From positions 14,535,471 through 14,599,470 of the forward strand of contig CM055113.1 of assembly GCA_029204225.1 (NCBI GenBank): a DNA stretch of 64,000 bases, read 5' to 3'. Origin of the DNA: Diphasiastrum complanatum. Taxonomy: Eukaryota; Streptophyta; Lycopodiopsida; Lycopodiales; Lycopodiaceae. The first letter of the stretch is position 1, and each line of letters opens with the position of its first letter. The notes below the pieces were generated by a model. That model was not told the DNA's origin and ran no database searches. It worked only from the letters and a program-made list of their open reading frames with translations. Position numbers and translations under genes: made by a program. Of this stretch, positions 49,134-61,795 are shown piece after piece.

Positions 49134-49299
49134 CTAATTTGTAGATGTGAATGTTCTTCGTGCTCTTTTTGGTGGAGGTGTATTTTTCTGCATTCAAACA
49201 ATTTATCTGCATAGTTAAACTTTCAAAAATGAAATAGATAAACAGAGTTTGATATACCTTTGTAGCACTTGTTGATGCTACATCTTCTTCTGTGATAAC
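49134..49299 (-). CDS. Possible two terminal exons of an unrecognised gene
   Basis: On the minus strand a 42-base open segment (49299-49258, reading VITEEDVASTSATK) is flanked by TTTTCAG on its left and GTATAT on its right. A second segment (49187-49134) follows an ATGCAG acceptor and reads KNTPPPKRARRTFTSTN then stops. Both are phase 0, and the intron would be about 70 bases. The PPPKRARR run resembles a nuclear localisation signal. An alternative acceptor exists at 49207. Function is unknown. Confidence 0.35.
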
Positions 49300-49375
49300 C
49301 TGAAAATTGTGCAATAAAGTTAAGTTGAAAATTATTTCCATATTTCATAATAGAAATATAAAAAAAAAGTGTTTG

Positions 49376-49609
49376 TTATATCTTATGTTCTTGTATTTGA
49401 AGATGAGATTCAAACAGATGTGCTATTGTAGGATTGACCATTTGTATTACAGAAGAAAATGTGATTGATCCATTTGTCAATTTGTTTCCACATTGATCAA
49501 TGTGACCAAAGTGTTTATCCAAATCAGCTGCAATTGCGTCAGATTGTGCACGAGTCATTTCATTCCAATCATTGATTGGAATGTTGTATCCAGAATACAA
49601 ATTTCTCAT
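49376..49609 (-). CDS. Unrecognised ORF, 77 codons
   Basis: Composition is unlike the surrounding AT-rich spacer: a polar sequence with NDWNEMTRAQSDAIAADLDK. The frame is open a little upstream of the Met. No clear splice sites adjoin it. It may be an exon of the same minus-strand unit as 49134-49299, or part of a DNA-transposon gene. No family recognised. Confidence 0.3.
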   Translation of the reverse strand: MRNLYSGYNIPINDWNEMTRAQSDAIAADLDKHFGHIDQCGNKLTNGSITFSSVIQMVNPTIAHLFESHLQIQEHKI

Positions 49610-49791
49610 TGTGTAGTAGGATTTGTTTACATTTTATTCAAATAAGGAATCGTTGTAAGATTTGTATGTATTGTTTTGGGAATAGTGATTTGAAATTTTT
49701 TGAATAAATGGATAAGGAAATCGTTTATACAATAAAGTGTAGGTATTGATTAATAAAAAAACAAAATATCAAAATACTAAATATTCTTGTT

Positions 49792-50052
49792 TTATAGATA
49801 GTTCTCTTCAATTGGTCGACCATTATCAGTACTTTGAAATTTATCCCGTGCATTTTTTTTCTCATCGATAAGTAATGATAGCAAGTATCTTCTTCTATAA
49901 CCGTTATTAGTGACTATTTTATTACATAAGGCAATCCACTGAGATTCCAATGTAGTTATTTCAAACCATGTGTTTGAATAGGGTCGAAATTCATTTTTGC
50001 ATTTTATTTGGGTTTGACGTCTAGCAAATGCTCGTCTAGTTCGTCTATTCAT
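49792..50052 (-). CDS. Unrecognised basic ORF, 86 codons
   Basis: Starts MNRRTRRAFARRQTQIKC, then an aromatic and hydrophobic middle with TWFEITTLESQWIALC and a basic tail. Just upstream (about 50070-50176) another open segment follows a TTGCTTTTGCAG acceptor-like site and ends in a stop. Together these suggest a decayed or intron-bearing minus-strand gene, possibly from a DNA transposon. Family unknown. Confidence 0.3.
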   Translation of the reverse strand: MNRRTRRAFARRQTQIKCKNEFRPYSNTWFEITTLESQWIALCNKIVTNNGYRRRYLLSLLIDEKKNARDKFQSTDNGRPIEENYL

Positions 50053-50655
50053 TTTAAGTTCAACTATCTATTATATTTATTAGTTGAAGTTTGAATATGA
50101 CATTGAATGATGAGGATCACCTCTTGATGTTTGAAATACTATTTTTTGTTTTGATATTATATCAATTGTAGAAAAACCTGCAAAAGCAACAAATAAATAT
50201 TTTTAACATATGTGTAAAATTTATTCAATTGAAGGACATTGATAAAACCAAATCAAATCACGCTAATTCAGTTGATAATTAACAAGACAAATGGAATGAT
50301 GATCCGTGTCATGATATCTAGCTTATAACTGCTCATTCTAGTCACCCTCAATGCAAATGCTAGTTGATCTGTTATTGCTTGATTGGTGAGAAGTTGAACT
50401 CTTGGTGAGAAACTTTTCAAACATATTGTGAGCGTCCTCTACTTCCCACATTTTTCACAAGAGTAGTTCTAACAAAAATAGTTTTCTCAAATCCATTTTC
50501 AATAATCTAAAACCACAGAGAAGGTGTTGTTAAAAAAATTCTAAGCTAGAGCATTTGAATCTAGGCATGACTTGTGTCACGCTTGAGCCTGTACGTCAAC
50601 ATAATTAGTAGATTTGGAAATTCCCAGTACTCATTGAAGGAGGGTAGGTCGAGCG

Positions 50656-50852
50656 ATGGCGACTATTCCAAGACAAGTTGAGTATGAGATACTTGGAGTG
50701 AAGGTCTATCAGAATGGCACAGTTGATCGAGTTGATCAATTGGAGCACAATCTCATGTTCTCCATTGCACCAGCCAATCCCGATCATGCAACACAAGGTG
50801 CCTTGTCCAGGGATGGCGTCACAGGGAACTGGGTTCGTCTTTATATTCCAGA
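50656..50852 (+). CDS. First exon of a CXE-type carboxylesterase (alpha/beta hydrolase)
   Basis: ATG at 50656 opens 65 codons plus two bases and ends at a strong donor, CCAGA/GTGAGT. The protein pattern (YEILGVKVYQNGTVDRV, then a region ending with SRDGVTGNWVRLYIPE) follows the N-terminal layout of plant carboxylesterases and GID1-like proteins: a VYKDGRVxR beta-hairpin, a variable proline-rich loop, then SxDVxI...ARLYLP. These act on ester substrates in the cytosol; the HGG oxyanion motif and the Ser-Asp-His triad would lie in later exons, which are not seen here. A copia LTR begins about 60 bases into the intron. If the gene is still functional, the element is carried in intron 1. Alternatively, this is an orphan exon. 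Confidence 0.6.
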
Positions 50853-50913
50853 GTGAGTATTATGTTTAGTTTCAGAGCAAGTCTAAAACTTTGTTCACAA
50901 ACGCTATCTATAC

Positions 50914-51719
50914 TGTGAAAAATACAAAAATAAGCTTGGTAGAGGCAAAAAATCTTGTATATAGGATAAACACACATGTGTGGAGCTTGTTCCCACGTTT
51001 GAAACTAGTGTACTTGTCATGTACCATAATCATATATGCTGTACATATGATTTAATTCAAGTTCTAGTGGCTAAAATGGCCAAAAACTAGTTTTCTAGAG
51101 ATATGACACATGGCATCAATCTATTGATTGCATGAGCCAAATATTTTGAATAGGTGTCACATCCCATGTGTAGAGGACAACTCACACGTGTGGAAATAGC
51201 TGAAGTAGGCGAGTTTTTGCTTCTAGAAGATTTCCATGAAGATCTACATATAGTAGGAAATTGGACCAAAAATGTCCAAAATGGGAAGTTTGATCCAAGT
51301 GTCAAAATTGCATGATGATGACAAGGCATCCTCACATGTGTGAGATCTGATGCATGATCAGTACCTCGAGCTCCAAGAAGTGTATATATAGAGGCATATT
51401 TGGCCATAATCAATGTGAGAGATCAATCTTGATTTTGGAAGCAATTTTGTGTGATTCTCTCCATTTGTCTACATTTGTATTGTTTGTTTTGAGGTTCTAT
51501 CATAGTGTACTTGGAGTCCGTACTCAGATAGAGTTTCACATGTGTGAAACCAGAAAGTACACATACCTTCATTAATGATTGTTCTTGTTAGGATGTCTAG
51601 AATTGATTTAGATTGATCTTAATCTCAAGTAGATTGATAGATCAAGTAAATCTAACATCCAATCCCTCTTGACGATCAGATTAGGATCCACTCTTGGTCC
51701 ATTTTGTACTTTTTCCTCA
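50914..51719 (+). repeat. Copia 5' LTR with repeated CACATGTG/CACACGTG palindromes
   Basis: Bounded by TG and CA and followed at once by the primer site. Contains CACACATGTGTGG, TCACACGTGTGG, CTCACATGTGTGAG and TTTCACATGTGTGAAA spread over its length. A TATATATAG run near 51384 may be the core promoter. Confidence 0.8.
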
Positions 51720-53945
51720 TGGTATCAGAGCCAAGTAAAAGAGGTTTTATTGAAATTGATAGGGTTTATCCAAATCAAAGCCAAAATTAGCAAGTTTTAG
51801 GAAACTAGTCAAATTTTGGGTAGCAAGTTGGATTTGTTAGATATTCTCCAAAGATTTGGTCCAGAACTTGTTGTGGGCTGTAGGAACCCTTTTCACATGT
51901 GTGAGGCCGTACAGCTCCAGTTTTGACTGAGAAATTTCAAAATTTTGTACAATTTGACTCACATACCCAATTTGAAAGATTTGTGGTGCAAAATCAAGCA
52001 TTTTCTATAGTGAATTTCATCCCTTGATTAGTTCTTGGACTAGATCATCCAAAAAATTTAAATTGAAGCTTGAACTAGGTGCATTAAGTGATCTTCTCTG
52101 ATTTTTTGAGTGTATGTTGATGTTGAAAAGAGAGATTGCTAAAAATCATATATTAAGGAGTGATTTTGCAAGTTTAAGACTAGAATCTAAATTTCCATCA
52201 TTCTAGATTGGTTCATGAGTGATAGGATTGTGTCTATAAGCATACTAATTGCTAGAAGACTTTAGGTTTGGATATCTTAGAGAAACCATAAAAGTTTCTA
52301 GTGCTTTTTCACATTCAAAAATGGCATCTATGGGTGGTTTCTTGCTTGAAGCTAGTGAAAGGCTTACATCCACTAATTATGCTACTTGGATAGTTCGAAT
52401 GGAGTCTTTGCTTGTACTTCATGATCTTTATGACATAGTACTTGAGGTAGAAGTAGAACCTCAATGAGGAGTTGAATTGGCAAAGTGCAAAAAGAGATGT
52501 AGAGTTGCATTACATTGCATAAAGATGAATGTAAGTACTGAACTTTTGAAGGAAATCTCATCTTGTACCACATCCAAAGAGGCATGGGATTCATTAAAAG
52601 CAATTTATGGATCCAAAAACACTTCAAGGATACTCATGCTTAGGAATAAAATTCTTCAAAGCATGAAAGGAAGTAGTGAAAGTGCTTAAAATTATGTCTT
52701 TAGGATCAAATCTTGGAATAAGGAGTTGTCTTCTATAGATGATAAAATCAAAGATAATGAGTTAGTTCAAATCATTTTTAATGGATTAGGAGATGATTAT
52801 TCCAATCTTGTTCAAACCTTTGCTATTCAAGATTCACTTCCTAGTATTGAAAAACTTCAAAGTGTGCTTGTTAGTGAGGAGAGTAGAATGCTTCATATCA
52901 AAAGTAGGATGAGTTCCCTATCTTTGAATGATGGTGATGAAAAAGCTAACTTTTCTTTGAAAGGCAAGAAGAAGAAGTTTCCATTCAAGAAGACTTGAGA
53001 CATGGAGATAGAGAACAGAGATGGAGCATCAAGTTCCAAAGGCAAGAGCAAGAAGGACAAGAAGAAGCTAAAGTGTTTCTTTTGTAAAAAAAAGGGACAT
53101 TTTGCATCCGAGTGCTACAAGAAGAAGAATGCCCAAGAGAAGGACAATCAAGGCAATCTTGTGCTTGAGGAGGAGGAAGAAGGCAATTCTCTTTGATGGT
53201 ATCCTCACCACAAACATCTAATCAAGACACTTGGTGGATTGATATGGGGAAAGCTCTCACATGACTCACCAAAAAGACTACTTTTCTAATCTACTTTCTT
53301 ACAATAGTTCTAAGAGATTTATCTTCATTGCAAGTGATCAATAATGTGAGATTGTAGGTGTTGGATCCATTCCTTATGTGTAGAATCATCTAAAAAAGTA
53401 GATCTAGACAATGTTCTTTGTGTAGCTTCAATTACAAAGAACTTGTTGAGTGTAGGACAACTTATGGATAGTGGATTAGATGTATATTTCAAGCATGCAT
53501 GTTCTATCTTGAAAGATGAAAAATGTATTGCTAGTGGTTTCAAGCAAGGGAGGTTATTCAAATTGGATGCTAATGTGATGGTTGGAAGTGTGAACATGGA
53601 GCTCACTCAAGTGGAATTATGGCACAAAAGGTTAGGCCATCCTAACTACAAAGCTATGGAGACCATGGTGACAAAGGAGCTAGCAAGTGGACTTCCCAAA
53701 ACCATATCCAAGTGGCTTTGTGAAGCTTGTGGACTCTCCAAATCTCATAAGCTTCCTTTCAAGAGATCTTTGATAAGATCTAACTCTCCTCTTGACCTTA
53801 TACACTCGGATGTTCGTTCATTTTCACATGAATCAAATGGTGGAGCTCTTATGTATGTCACTTTTATTGATGATAGATCAAGATATTCTTGGGTTTATCT
53901 CTTGTCTAAGAAAAGTGAAGTCTTTGAGTCCTCTAGGCTCCGGTG
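50914..53945 (+). mobile_element. Ty1/copia element fossil with 5' LTR
   Basis: A 5' LTR at 50914-51719 (TGTGAAAAAT... to ...TTCCTCA), a primer site TGGTATCAGAGCC at 51720-51732, a leader of about 0.6 kb, gag from about 52321 (GGFLLEASERLTS, UBN2 region, lysine-rich tail), a CCHC knuckle (CFFCKKKGHFASEC, about 53070-53115), protease start (about 53230), gag-pre-integrase (WHKRLGHPNYK, about 53610) and the beginning of integrase (FIDDRSRYSWVYLL, about 53860). It is cut at about 53945. Broken, a few breaks. Same family as 4.1-5.6 kb. Confidence 0.92.
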
Positions 53946-55590
53946 CTGGTAGGCATAGATGGAATTTGCTGTGTAAGGTCATCAATTCTGAGTAAGGCCT
54001 GAAGGTACTCATCGTGTGCATCTGGTCCGCTGCAAGATGGGGTAGCTTCACTCGAAAACTCCTTTAGCTCCGCCAATTCTTCCTCGACAAGAGCCTTCGA
54101 ATCCTCGAGTGGTTGCAGGAACTCAACTCAAAAATTGTCGAGCATCTGATCTTGGAGTTGGTTTAGCTTCGTGAGGTCGACTGTAACGGACCCTGCATTG
54201 GTGCATACAGAGAGAGCAGCTTCTGCCTTCAGTCTTCTCATGAAGCGCGACATTATGTTGATTTGCAGTTGTCAGTTGCTGCTTCAAAGAATAGTTTTGA
54301 GTCTGATAATTATCAGACTTGGCCTCAATCGCCTTATTGATCTATTTTAAAGAATCAGCTTCCTTTATTAAGGTTTGAAGCTGTGTGTTGAGAGAATGAT
54401 TTCGCTCAATCAGCTTCGTGTTGTCTGATTTGCACGAATCAATCTTCTCGAAAGATGCCTTGAGATCCTCTTAGCATCTCCTTTTTGAGTTGACAAATTC
54501 CATCGTAAGTTGTTGGTGGTACTTGTCCAACTCATACACTTCAGCCACTAGGTTTTTGGCTTTTTCGATCATAGTGCGAAACCACTGGGGCTGGTCGTCT
54601 GGTTGCTCTTCATCTGCCACAGGTGCCCCAGTGTCGCAGCAGTTGTTTGTCTTTTGTCTGATGTATCAGACTGAGTTGCGTCATCGTCAGAGGAGGAGAC
54701 ACTCGGCTGCTTTCGAGATGTGGAAGCAAATGCGGGCTGTGAAGAATCAGTAGCAACAGCAGTAGTAGCTCTATCAGATTCCATCGCCATAGCTGGAACT
54801 GGTTCCGACTGGGATGCTGCAGCGTTAATGTCCATAGTAGTGGTAGCTGCTACTTTGACGGCTGGCACAATTTCAGTAACGAGGCTGGAAAGATCAATTG
54901 GCTTGGGGGCCAACATCCTTCCCGTCAGCAATGTTTTCTCTTGCTCGTTCAAAATGTCAAAATGGGCGCATAGCCGAGATACATGTGCTCAAACTCCAGA
55001 AAATTTTTGGTGCTTGATCCAGCGAAAAAATGCTTTATATGTAATGGTGCCGAAACAAACCGGATTACCCGCAAGTGCATCTAAGATGTAACCAAAATTT
55101 TGCACTGAAATCATCGCATCCGCATCTGTCAAAAAGAGTGCTTGGTTCACATATTTACAAAACATCTTAAATGTGATCTCACGAATCATAGAGATCTTGT
55201 ACCCCTTTGTGGGTACGAAGCAATTGTTAAGGAAGTGGGTAGCTTCATCCACCGAATCCTTATTTGTTGAGATCATTTGCCCATCCATCGATAATCCAAG
55301 GGCTGTGCAGAACAAGTCTTCAGAGATAGTGAAGAATTTGCCTCGCACATGGACTTTGAAATCCACCTCCGAAATGGAATAAATGGAGTTGACAAACTCC
55401 ATACTGACTTCGGAGAGAATGATGGAGGGGTCCACTTTTAAATTACCCAACTTGCATCGATCCAAAAAGGACTGCATGGATGCCAAGCGGATTCCTACGC
55501 GTGCTTTCCAGATGATGTTAGAGCTTGAACTAGATCCAAAAGCCATTGTTCGAATTTTTCACGAAAGCTCATAGATCGCAATAGGTCGCA
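53946..55590 (-). mobile_element. Unrecognised element-like ORF region
   Basis: On the minus strand a 185-codon ORF (55546-54989, starting MAFGSSSSSNIIWKARVG) has a middle with MEFVNSIYSISEVDFKVHVRG and ALGLS, similar in pattern to the plant transposon-protein domain found beside some gypsy elements. A serine/threonine-rich ORF (54952-54569) and a coiled-coil-like stretch (about 54560-54200) follow. It lies between a copia and a gypsy fossil and is probably the gag-like or accessory part of another retroelement. Broken. Confidence 0.45.
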
Positions 55591-58500
55591 AATGAATGCT
55601 TTGAATAGTTTTTGCATCATTTCTTTTTGTCGCCTCTGCTTAGACGTTCTTTGTAGCATAATTCGTTGCAACTAGTATATATCGACATTTCGTATGTCAG
55701 GTAACAGGTTTAATTGGACCGACAAAGTCAATCCCCCACTTCTCGAATGGTGCAAGAGGAAGGATTGGTGTCAATGGCCAATTCATTGATTTTGTAGGCT
55801 TACCAGATCTTTGGCATGGATCACATGAACGAATAAAGTTTGATACATCCTTAAGCATTGTTGGCCACCAATACTTGGTAGTCAATATCTTATTAACTGT
55901 GTTCTTCAAAGCAAAATGTCCACCAACATCTTCTGAGTGTAAGGCTTTAACGACCTTTTTAATGTCTTCGGATTCGAGACATCTTCGAAGCTGATGATTA
56001 GCACCAAGCTTGTATAGAACATTGTTAATAATTGTATAAGGTGCTACCTTATATTGAAAAACGGTCTTTTGCTCCAAATTATAACCATCCGGATATATCT
56101 GATCCTTGAGATAAGTAATGATATCAAAATATAACAAATTTGTAGATGAAATCTCAAATAAATGTTCGTCTGGAAAATCATCATTGATAGGATCTTCAAT
56201 TTTTCCAGTGCCGAGTCGCGATAGATAATCAACATTTGTATGATACTTTTGTTCACGAAGCTCTACTTGATAAGTGAATTCTTGCAGAAGTAGAACCCAC
56301 CGAGCAATTCGTCCTGATAGATCTGGTTTATCTACAAGATACTTAAGAGCATAATGATCCACATGAAAAATAAATGCATATCCCAGCAAATAATGCCGAA
56401 ATTTTTTAACAGTGAAAATCATGCCAAGTGCTTCCCTTTTTGTAGCCGAATAATTTTTCTCTAATGCATTGAGCTGTCGACTCGCATAGTAGATGGGATG
56501 ATCCTTCTTCTGGTCGTCCTTCTAGCTTAGACAGACACCAATAGCAAATGCAGAAACATCCACATAACTGTGAAATAAAATAGCCTAGTTGGGTGGTCTT
56601 AGAATAGGAGCATTGATCAACCTTTGCTTAAGATATTCAAATGCTTTCTGCTATTCATTCGTCCACAAGTATTCCACTTGTTTCTTCAGTAGATGTCATG
56701 ATTTTGAATAAATCTTCTGTAATAGCCAACATGTCCTAAGAAAGCTCTTAGTTCACGCAAATTGGTTGGTATCAGGAGGTTCTTTATAAGCTCGACTTTA
56801 TCTTTGTCGACTTCTATTCCTCTGTTAGATATTCTATGTCCGAGCAATATTCTGCAGTAGTGTCTTTATATCACTGTACACATAGAAATCATCAATAAAT
56901 ATTTCGAGAAAAGCTCTCAGGAAGGCAGCGAAAATTAACATCATGATTTGCTGAAAAGTCGCTGGAGCGTTACAAAGACCAAAAGGCATTTTGTTGTAGG
57001 CATAAGTGCCCCAATCCGTCGTGAATGTGGTCTTTGAGCGATCCTCCTTTCGCACTCCCAGCTGATTATATCCAGAAACACAGAAACTGTAACGCTCTTG
57101 ACCAGCAACCTGATCTAGGATGGAATCGGTAAAAGGCAAAGGATGACGGTCCTTCCTGGTGGCAGCATTGAGTTTTTGGAAATCCTGACATATTCGTATT
57201 TTGCTAGTCTTCTTCTTCGGGACGACAGCAATGGGTGAAACCCATTCACTACTTAAGACGTGATAGATTTTACATGCTTTAAGGTGTTTGTTAAGTTCGT
57301 CCTTGACCATTAGAGGGTATTTAGGATTGAGACGATATTGTGTCTAATGTTGGTTGAATGTCAGTCAGCCCCAAAGCATGAGCTATGTCGTCTGTTATTA
57401 TATCTGCACTGGAACCAGAGTCAATTGGCACTTTTTCAATCAGGCATCTTGCAATAGTAACATCAATTTCAAGTGCACCAAGATCACCTAAATCAATGGA
57501 CAAAACACCAGCATCTGGCAAAGAAATTTTCTTCTTCTTCTTAAACACAGAAAGGCCTTTCAGTTGCTTTCTGTAATAAGTGTTATCTGCCAACAGCTGT
57601 TCAAAAGTAATGTTTGGTTGAAGAGATCTGATATCAGTTACAATGTCATTACTCTTTTGTCTTTGATTTTGAGGTTGGTTTATCAATAACTACACTAGAC
57701 AATTTCATCTTCACGATTTCTTCGTCTTCTTCCTCGAAAGTGACCACCTTCTCTGCAGAAGCAGTCTTTAGTTCAGCGTTGATGATTTCCTTTGCTTCTA
57801 CCAAGATATCTTTTGCAAATAACTTCGCACCATCACGGTCATAGTCAGGGTCATCCTTGAGATCTTCTTTAGTCGTGGATTTGTTCGTCGTCTTGCTAGA
57901 AGATTTCATCTTTGAGGATTTTCTACGCTTTGTCGAAGATTTCTGATCATTTTTCGAGGTGCTTTTGCTTCTCATGTGACTTTAAAACTCTTTTACACGT
58001 CACTTGGCCAGGATTAATCTTCAGTCTTTGCCAATTTACCTTCAATAACGTCAATTCTCTGTACAACAGCATCTGTCGCAGCTTTCGCTTTCGTGTCTGC
58101 AGCAGTTGGTATTGCTACATACTGATATTTGGGTCGCGGCTTCTGCAGCTGAGGGCAATCAGGATACTTGTGACCAAGTTTTCTGCAATTCGAACATAAT
58201 GGTACGTAACCAATTAGCTTCCGTGGTTGAGTACAATCAGGAGAAAAATATCCCGGCTCTCCACAGTTGTAGCAGTTGCCCGAAACTGGTTTATTCGAGG
58301 TTTGAGATTTCGCTGGTTCAACAAAGTCAGAAGGATTATGTCTTCTTGGTGCGAATTTGGGTCTGTCCTGCTGGGTTGATGCTGCAGTACCCTGTACATA
58401 GTTAGTAATCGCATAATTCTGAAAAATAAAAAGTACCTCCTGGGCAGGATCTTCGATGTATTTGACATTAATAGTGGTGCAGTCTTCTTTGGTGTGTCCA

Positions 58501-59600
58501 GATGTTCCACATTTTGTACACCACATTCCTCAGTTAGAAGAAGATGCCTTTGGTCTTTTATCTGCAACTTTTGAGATCTGCACTTTCAAGTCATTAAATT
58601 TTTTATTAAGGTCAACCATATTACTTTTTCAAAGCTTTTCCACTTTGGAAGCTGACAACTTATCCTCGACAACTTTCATGTCGTCCTTTTGTTTAGTTCG
58701 TCGTTTATTCTTTTTATCTCCTTTGTCAACATCTGATTCAGATGAATCGCTACTTTCATATTTCGAGCTTGAAGAACTACTACTGGAAGCAAAATCTGAA
58801 TCATCATCGTTCTCACTGGAATCAGTCTTAGACTTGCGAGATTTCTTCGTTGATCGCGCTTTCACGCTAATTTCGAAGTCTCAAAATTTTCTGCACTAGT
58901 TATAACAGCTGCTAAGGAGTTCATGTCCCCTTGTCTGTAGTATTGATCAATCTTTGGTGGTAGACCAGCCAAAAACCATTCGATTGGTATATCCACGGGA
59001 TATACACCGGTTAATTTTCCTATGAGGTTTTTAACCTTACGTGTATATTTGCGAAGAGATTCTTTACTCTTCTTCTGAACATTGTTCAGTCATCCAAGAA
59101 TTCTAGATTTGTAATCTATCTTTCTGAACTGGTTCAGAAACGCATCTTTCAACAGGTACCAGGTCCCTACACGGCCTGCTTCTACCTGGCTATACCAGAT
59201 ACACGCCTGCTTTCTTAGCAGACCATGGAAAATTCGTAGTTTGCCTATGTTAGTTCCCTCATTATTCACATTGGCTATTGACTCAAATTGTGAGACATAG
59301 CTATCTGCATCATCGGAGCTGGTCCCTTTAAAATAATCATATTTAATTTTAGAGATAGAAGTGAAGCGTGGAGCAGGACCCTCCATACCGAAGCTAATTA
59401 GGAGCTCAAGTAATTGAGCAGTGATTTCGTCTAGATTTCTATGACTAGTACTTTCACTCTATCTTCGTAAAAACTCCTCTCTAAGCTTCTGGTATCTTTC
59501 TAATCTCGATTCTCTATGTGACATACATTAGAGATGGAAATGGATGTGTTAGATTTCTTATAACTTTCCTCAACTATCCCCGGCAACGGCGCCAAAAATT
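55591..59600 (-). mobile_element. Ty3/gypsy retroelement fossil (internal region)
   Basis: From the right on the minus strand: primer site for Asp tRNA (TGGCGCCGTTGCCGGGGA at 59594-59577), gag (59386-59090 and on, with a YDYFKGTSSDDADSY core), an acidic serine-rich linker (58865-58629), three zinc knuckles (58526-58110, CTKCGTSGHTKEDC and two more), protease with IDSGSSADII (about 57430), RT (57310-56850, CNAPATFQ and FIDDF), RNase H (about 56480-56200, NYSATKREALGMIF) and integrase with the zinc-binding part and DFVGPIKP (about 56130-55690). The IN core stops near 55591. Order and primer site fit plant gypsy. Broken, several breaks. Confidence 0.93.
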
Positions 59601-60220
59601 GGTATATGTCGTGCTATACCAACAGGGTTAATATAGATTTTGTAGTGAAAAGTATCGTTCCCACAGAGGACAGCGTTAGAAAGTTATGTTCTTGGTGTAA
59701 TTATGGCAGGTGTGAAAAAAGTAACTAGTATTACTTATATTTGGAATGGGTAATGTTAATGAATTCAGAACAACAATCTGGCCTCTATCGAATTGAAGGA
59801 AGCACGTTCTACAAATGAAATGTTATCAGAGTAGTACAACAGACTACACTCTGGCTGACTAAGGTGTCAACAGAGAATCGAGAATTGTTTGTGGATAGGG
59901 CACATGAGACCTAGCAATGGAGATCCCTATGGCTCACATTCACAAGGAAGCTAGAAGCTCTCACTTGCAAATGAGCCAAAAGATTCACAAATGATGTCTC
60001 TTGCCTAGTTATAGACAATGCTCTTACTTAACTTAACTTAACTATCTTGAGGGATAGTTAGCCCTTGTTAAGTATTATTTAAACTAGATTGGGCCCTTGT
60101 TGGCCTATTATCCTTATTAATTACTTTGGAGGGCCTAAAGGGGGAACCGCCTGGTTCTTAAGGCTAATAGTTCCTTTTGGCCTTACAAAGCTTACAATGG
60201 ATATTCTAATACGTTGAAAG
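59600..60220 (-). repeat. Probable 5' LTR of the gypsy fossil
   Basis: Starts at the TG of TGGTATATGTCGTG next to the primer site. Contains a short inverted pair (TTGGTATA and TATACCAA) at this end. The far boundary is uncertain, near 60220. No matching 3' LTR is in the window. Confidence 0.6.
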
Positions 60221-60229
60221 GCACTGATG

Positions 60230-61089
<860 letters not shown>

Positions 61090-61795
61090 AGGTATTGAAG
61101 ATTTTGGCAATGTCAAGTACTTATTTTTGGATAACCATGGGTATTAAAACAAAAATCAAATACTGACATAACATCAACAATAGCTCTCTTTTTGCCTAAT
61201 TTTTCAGCATTGAATGGATGTGGTTTTGTGGATTTTATTTTTTGGGCGTTGTTTTTTTTTATTAGGGTGGGGTCTTGTAAAGTTGTATTGTGGCCCTTTT
61301 GCCATGTAAGGTTTACTTTGGGCTTTTTTTTTACAACATTTGGGTCAACTCCCCATGAATGGAAGGTGCATCTTCCAAATTATCTATTGAAATTGTCAAC
61401 ATAATGATGGAGTGCTCTCAATCTATATAAAAAAGCTAAAAGTTGATGATATGTCATCAAAACAAAGTAGTGTGCATGTGAGCTCTTCTTTTTGACAACC
61501 TTTGTTTCAACCCTGTGAATGGAAGGTGCACCTTCCAAACAAATACTGAAATCATTCACATTTTTTAAAAACTGGTAACGATGAAGTATACCCAATCTAC
61601 AAAAAGTCTAAAAGTTGACTCTATGTCATCAAAACAAAGTAGTGTGCATGTGGAGCTATTCAAGCTTCTTGTAGAACTTAGCCTTGACATAAAGGATTCC
61701 TTTGAGGTGTGCCCTTGTATTTTGAAAGTGCATTTATTTGTGGAAAGCGGCTTGAGTCATAATGATTTTGAGTTGAAGGTTTCCCACTAAAAAAA
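61090..61795 (+). repeat. Dispersed repeat family, long copy 4
   Basis: Starts TTTGGCAATGTCAAG, then GGATGTGGTTTTGTGG, a GGGTGGGG run, GGCCCTTTTGCCATGTAA and two tandem units of about 170 bases that each include TCAACCC, ATGAATGGAAGGTGCA (or GTGAATGG...), CTTCCAAA and ATCAAAACAAAGTAGTGTGC. Ends near TTTATTTGTGGAAAG and a run of A. Same plan as 37.98-38.60 kb. Confidence 0.82.
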
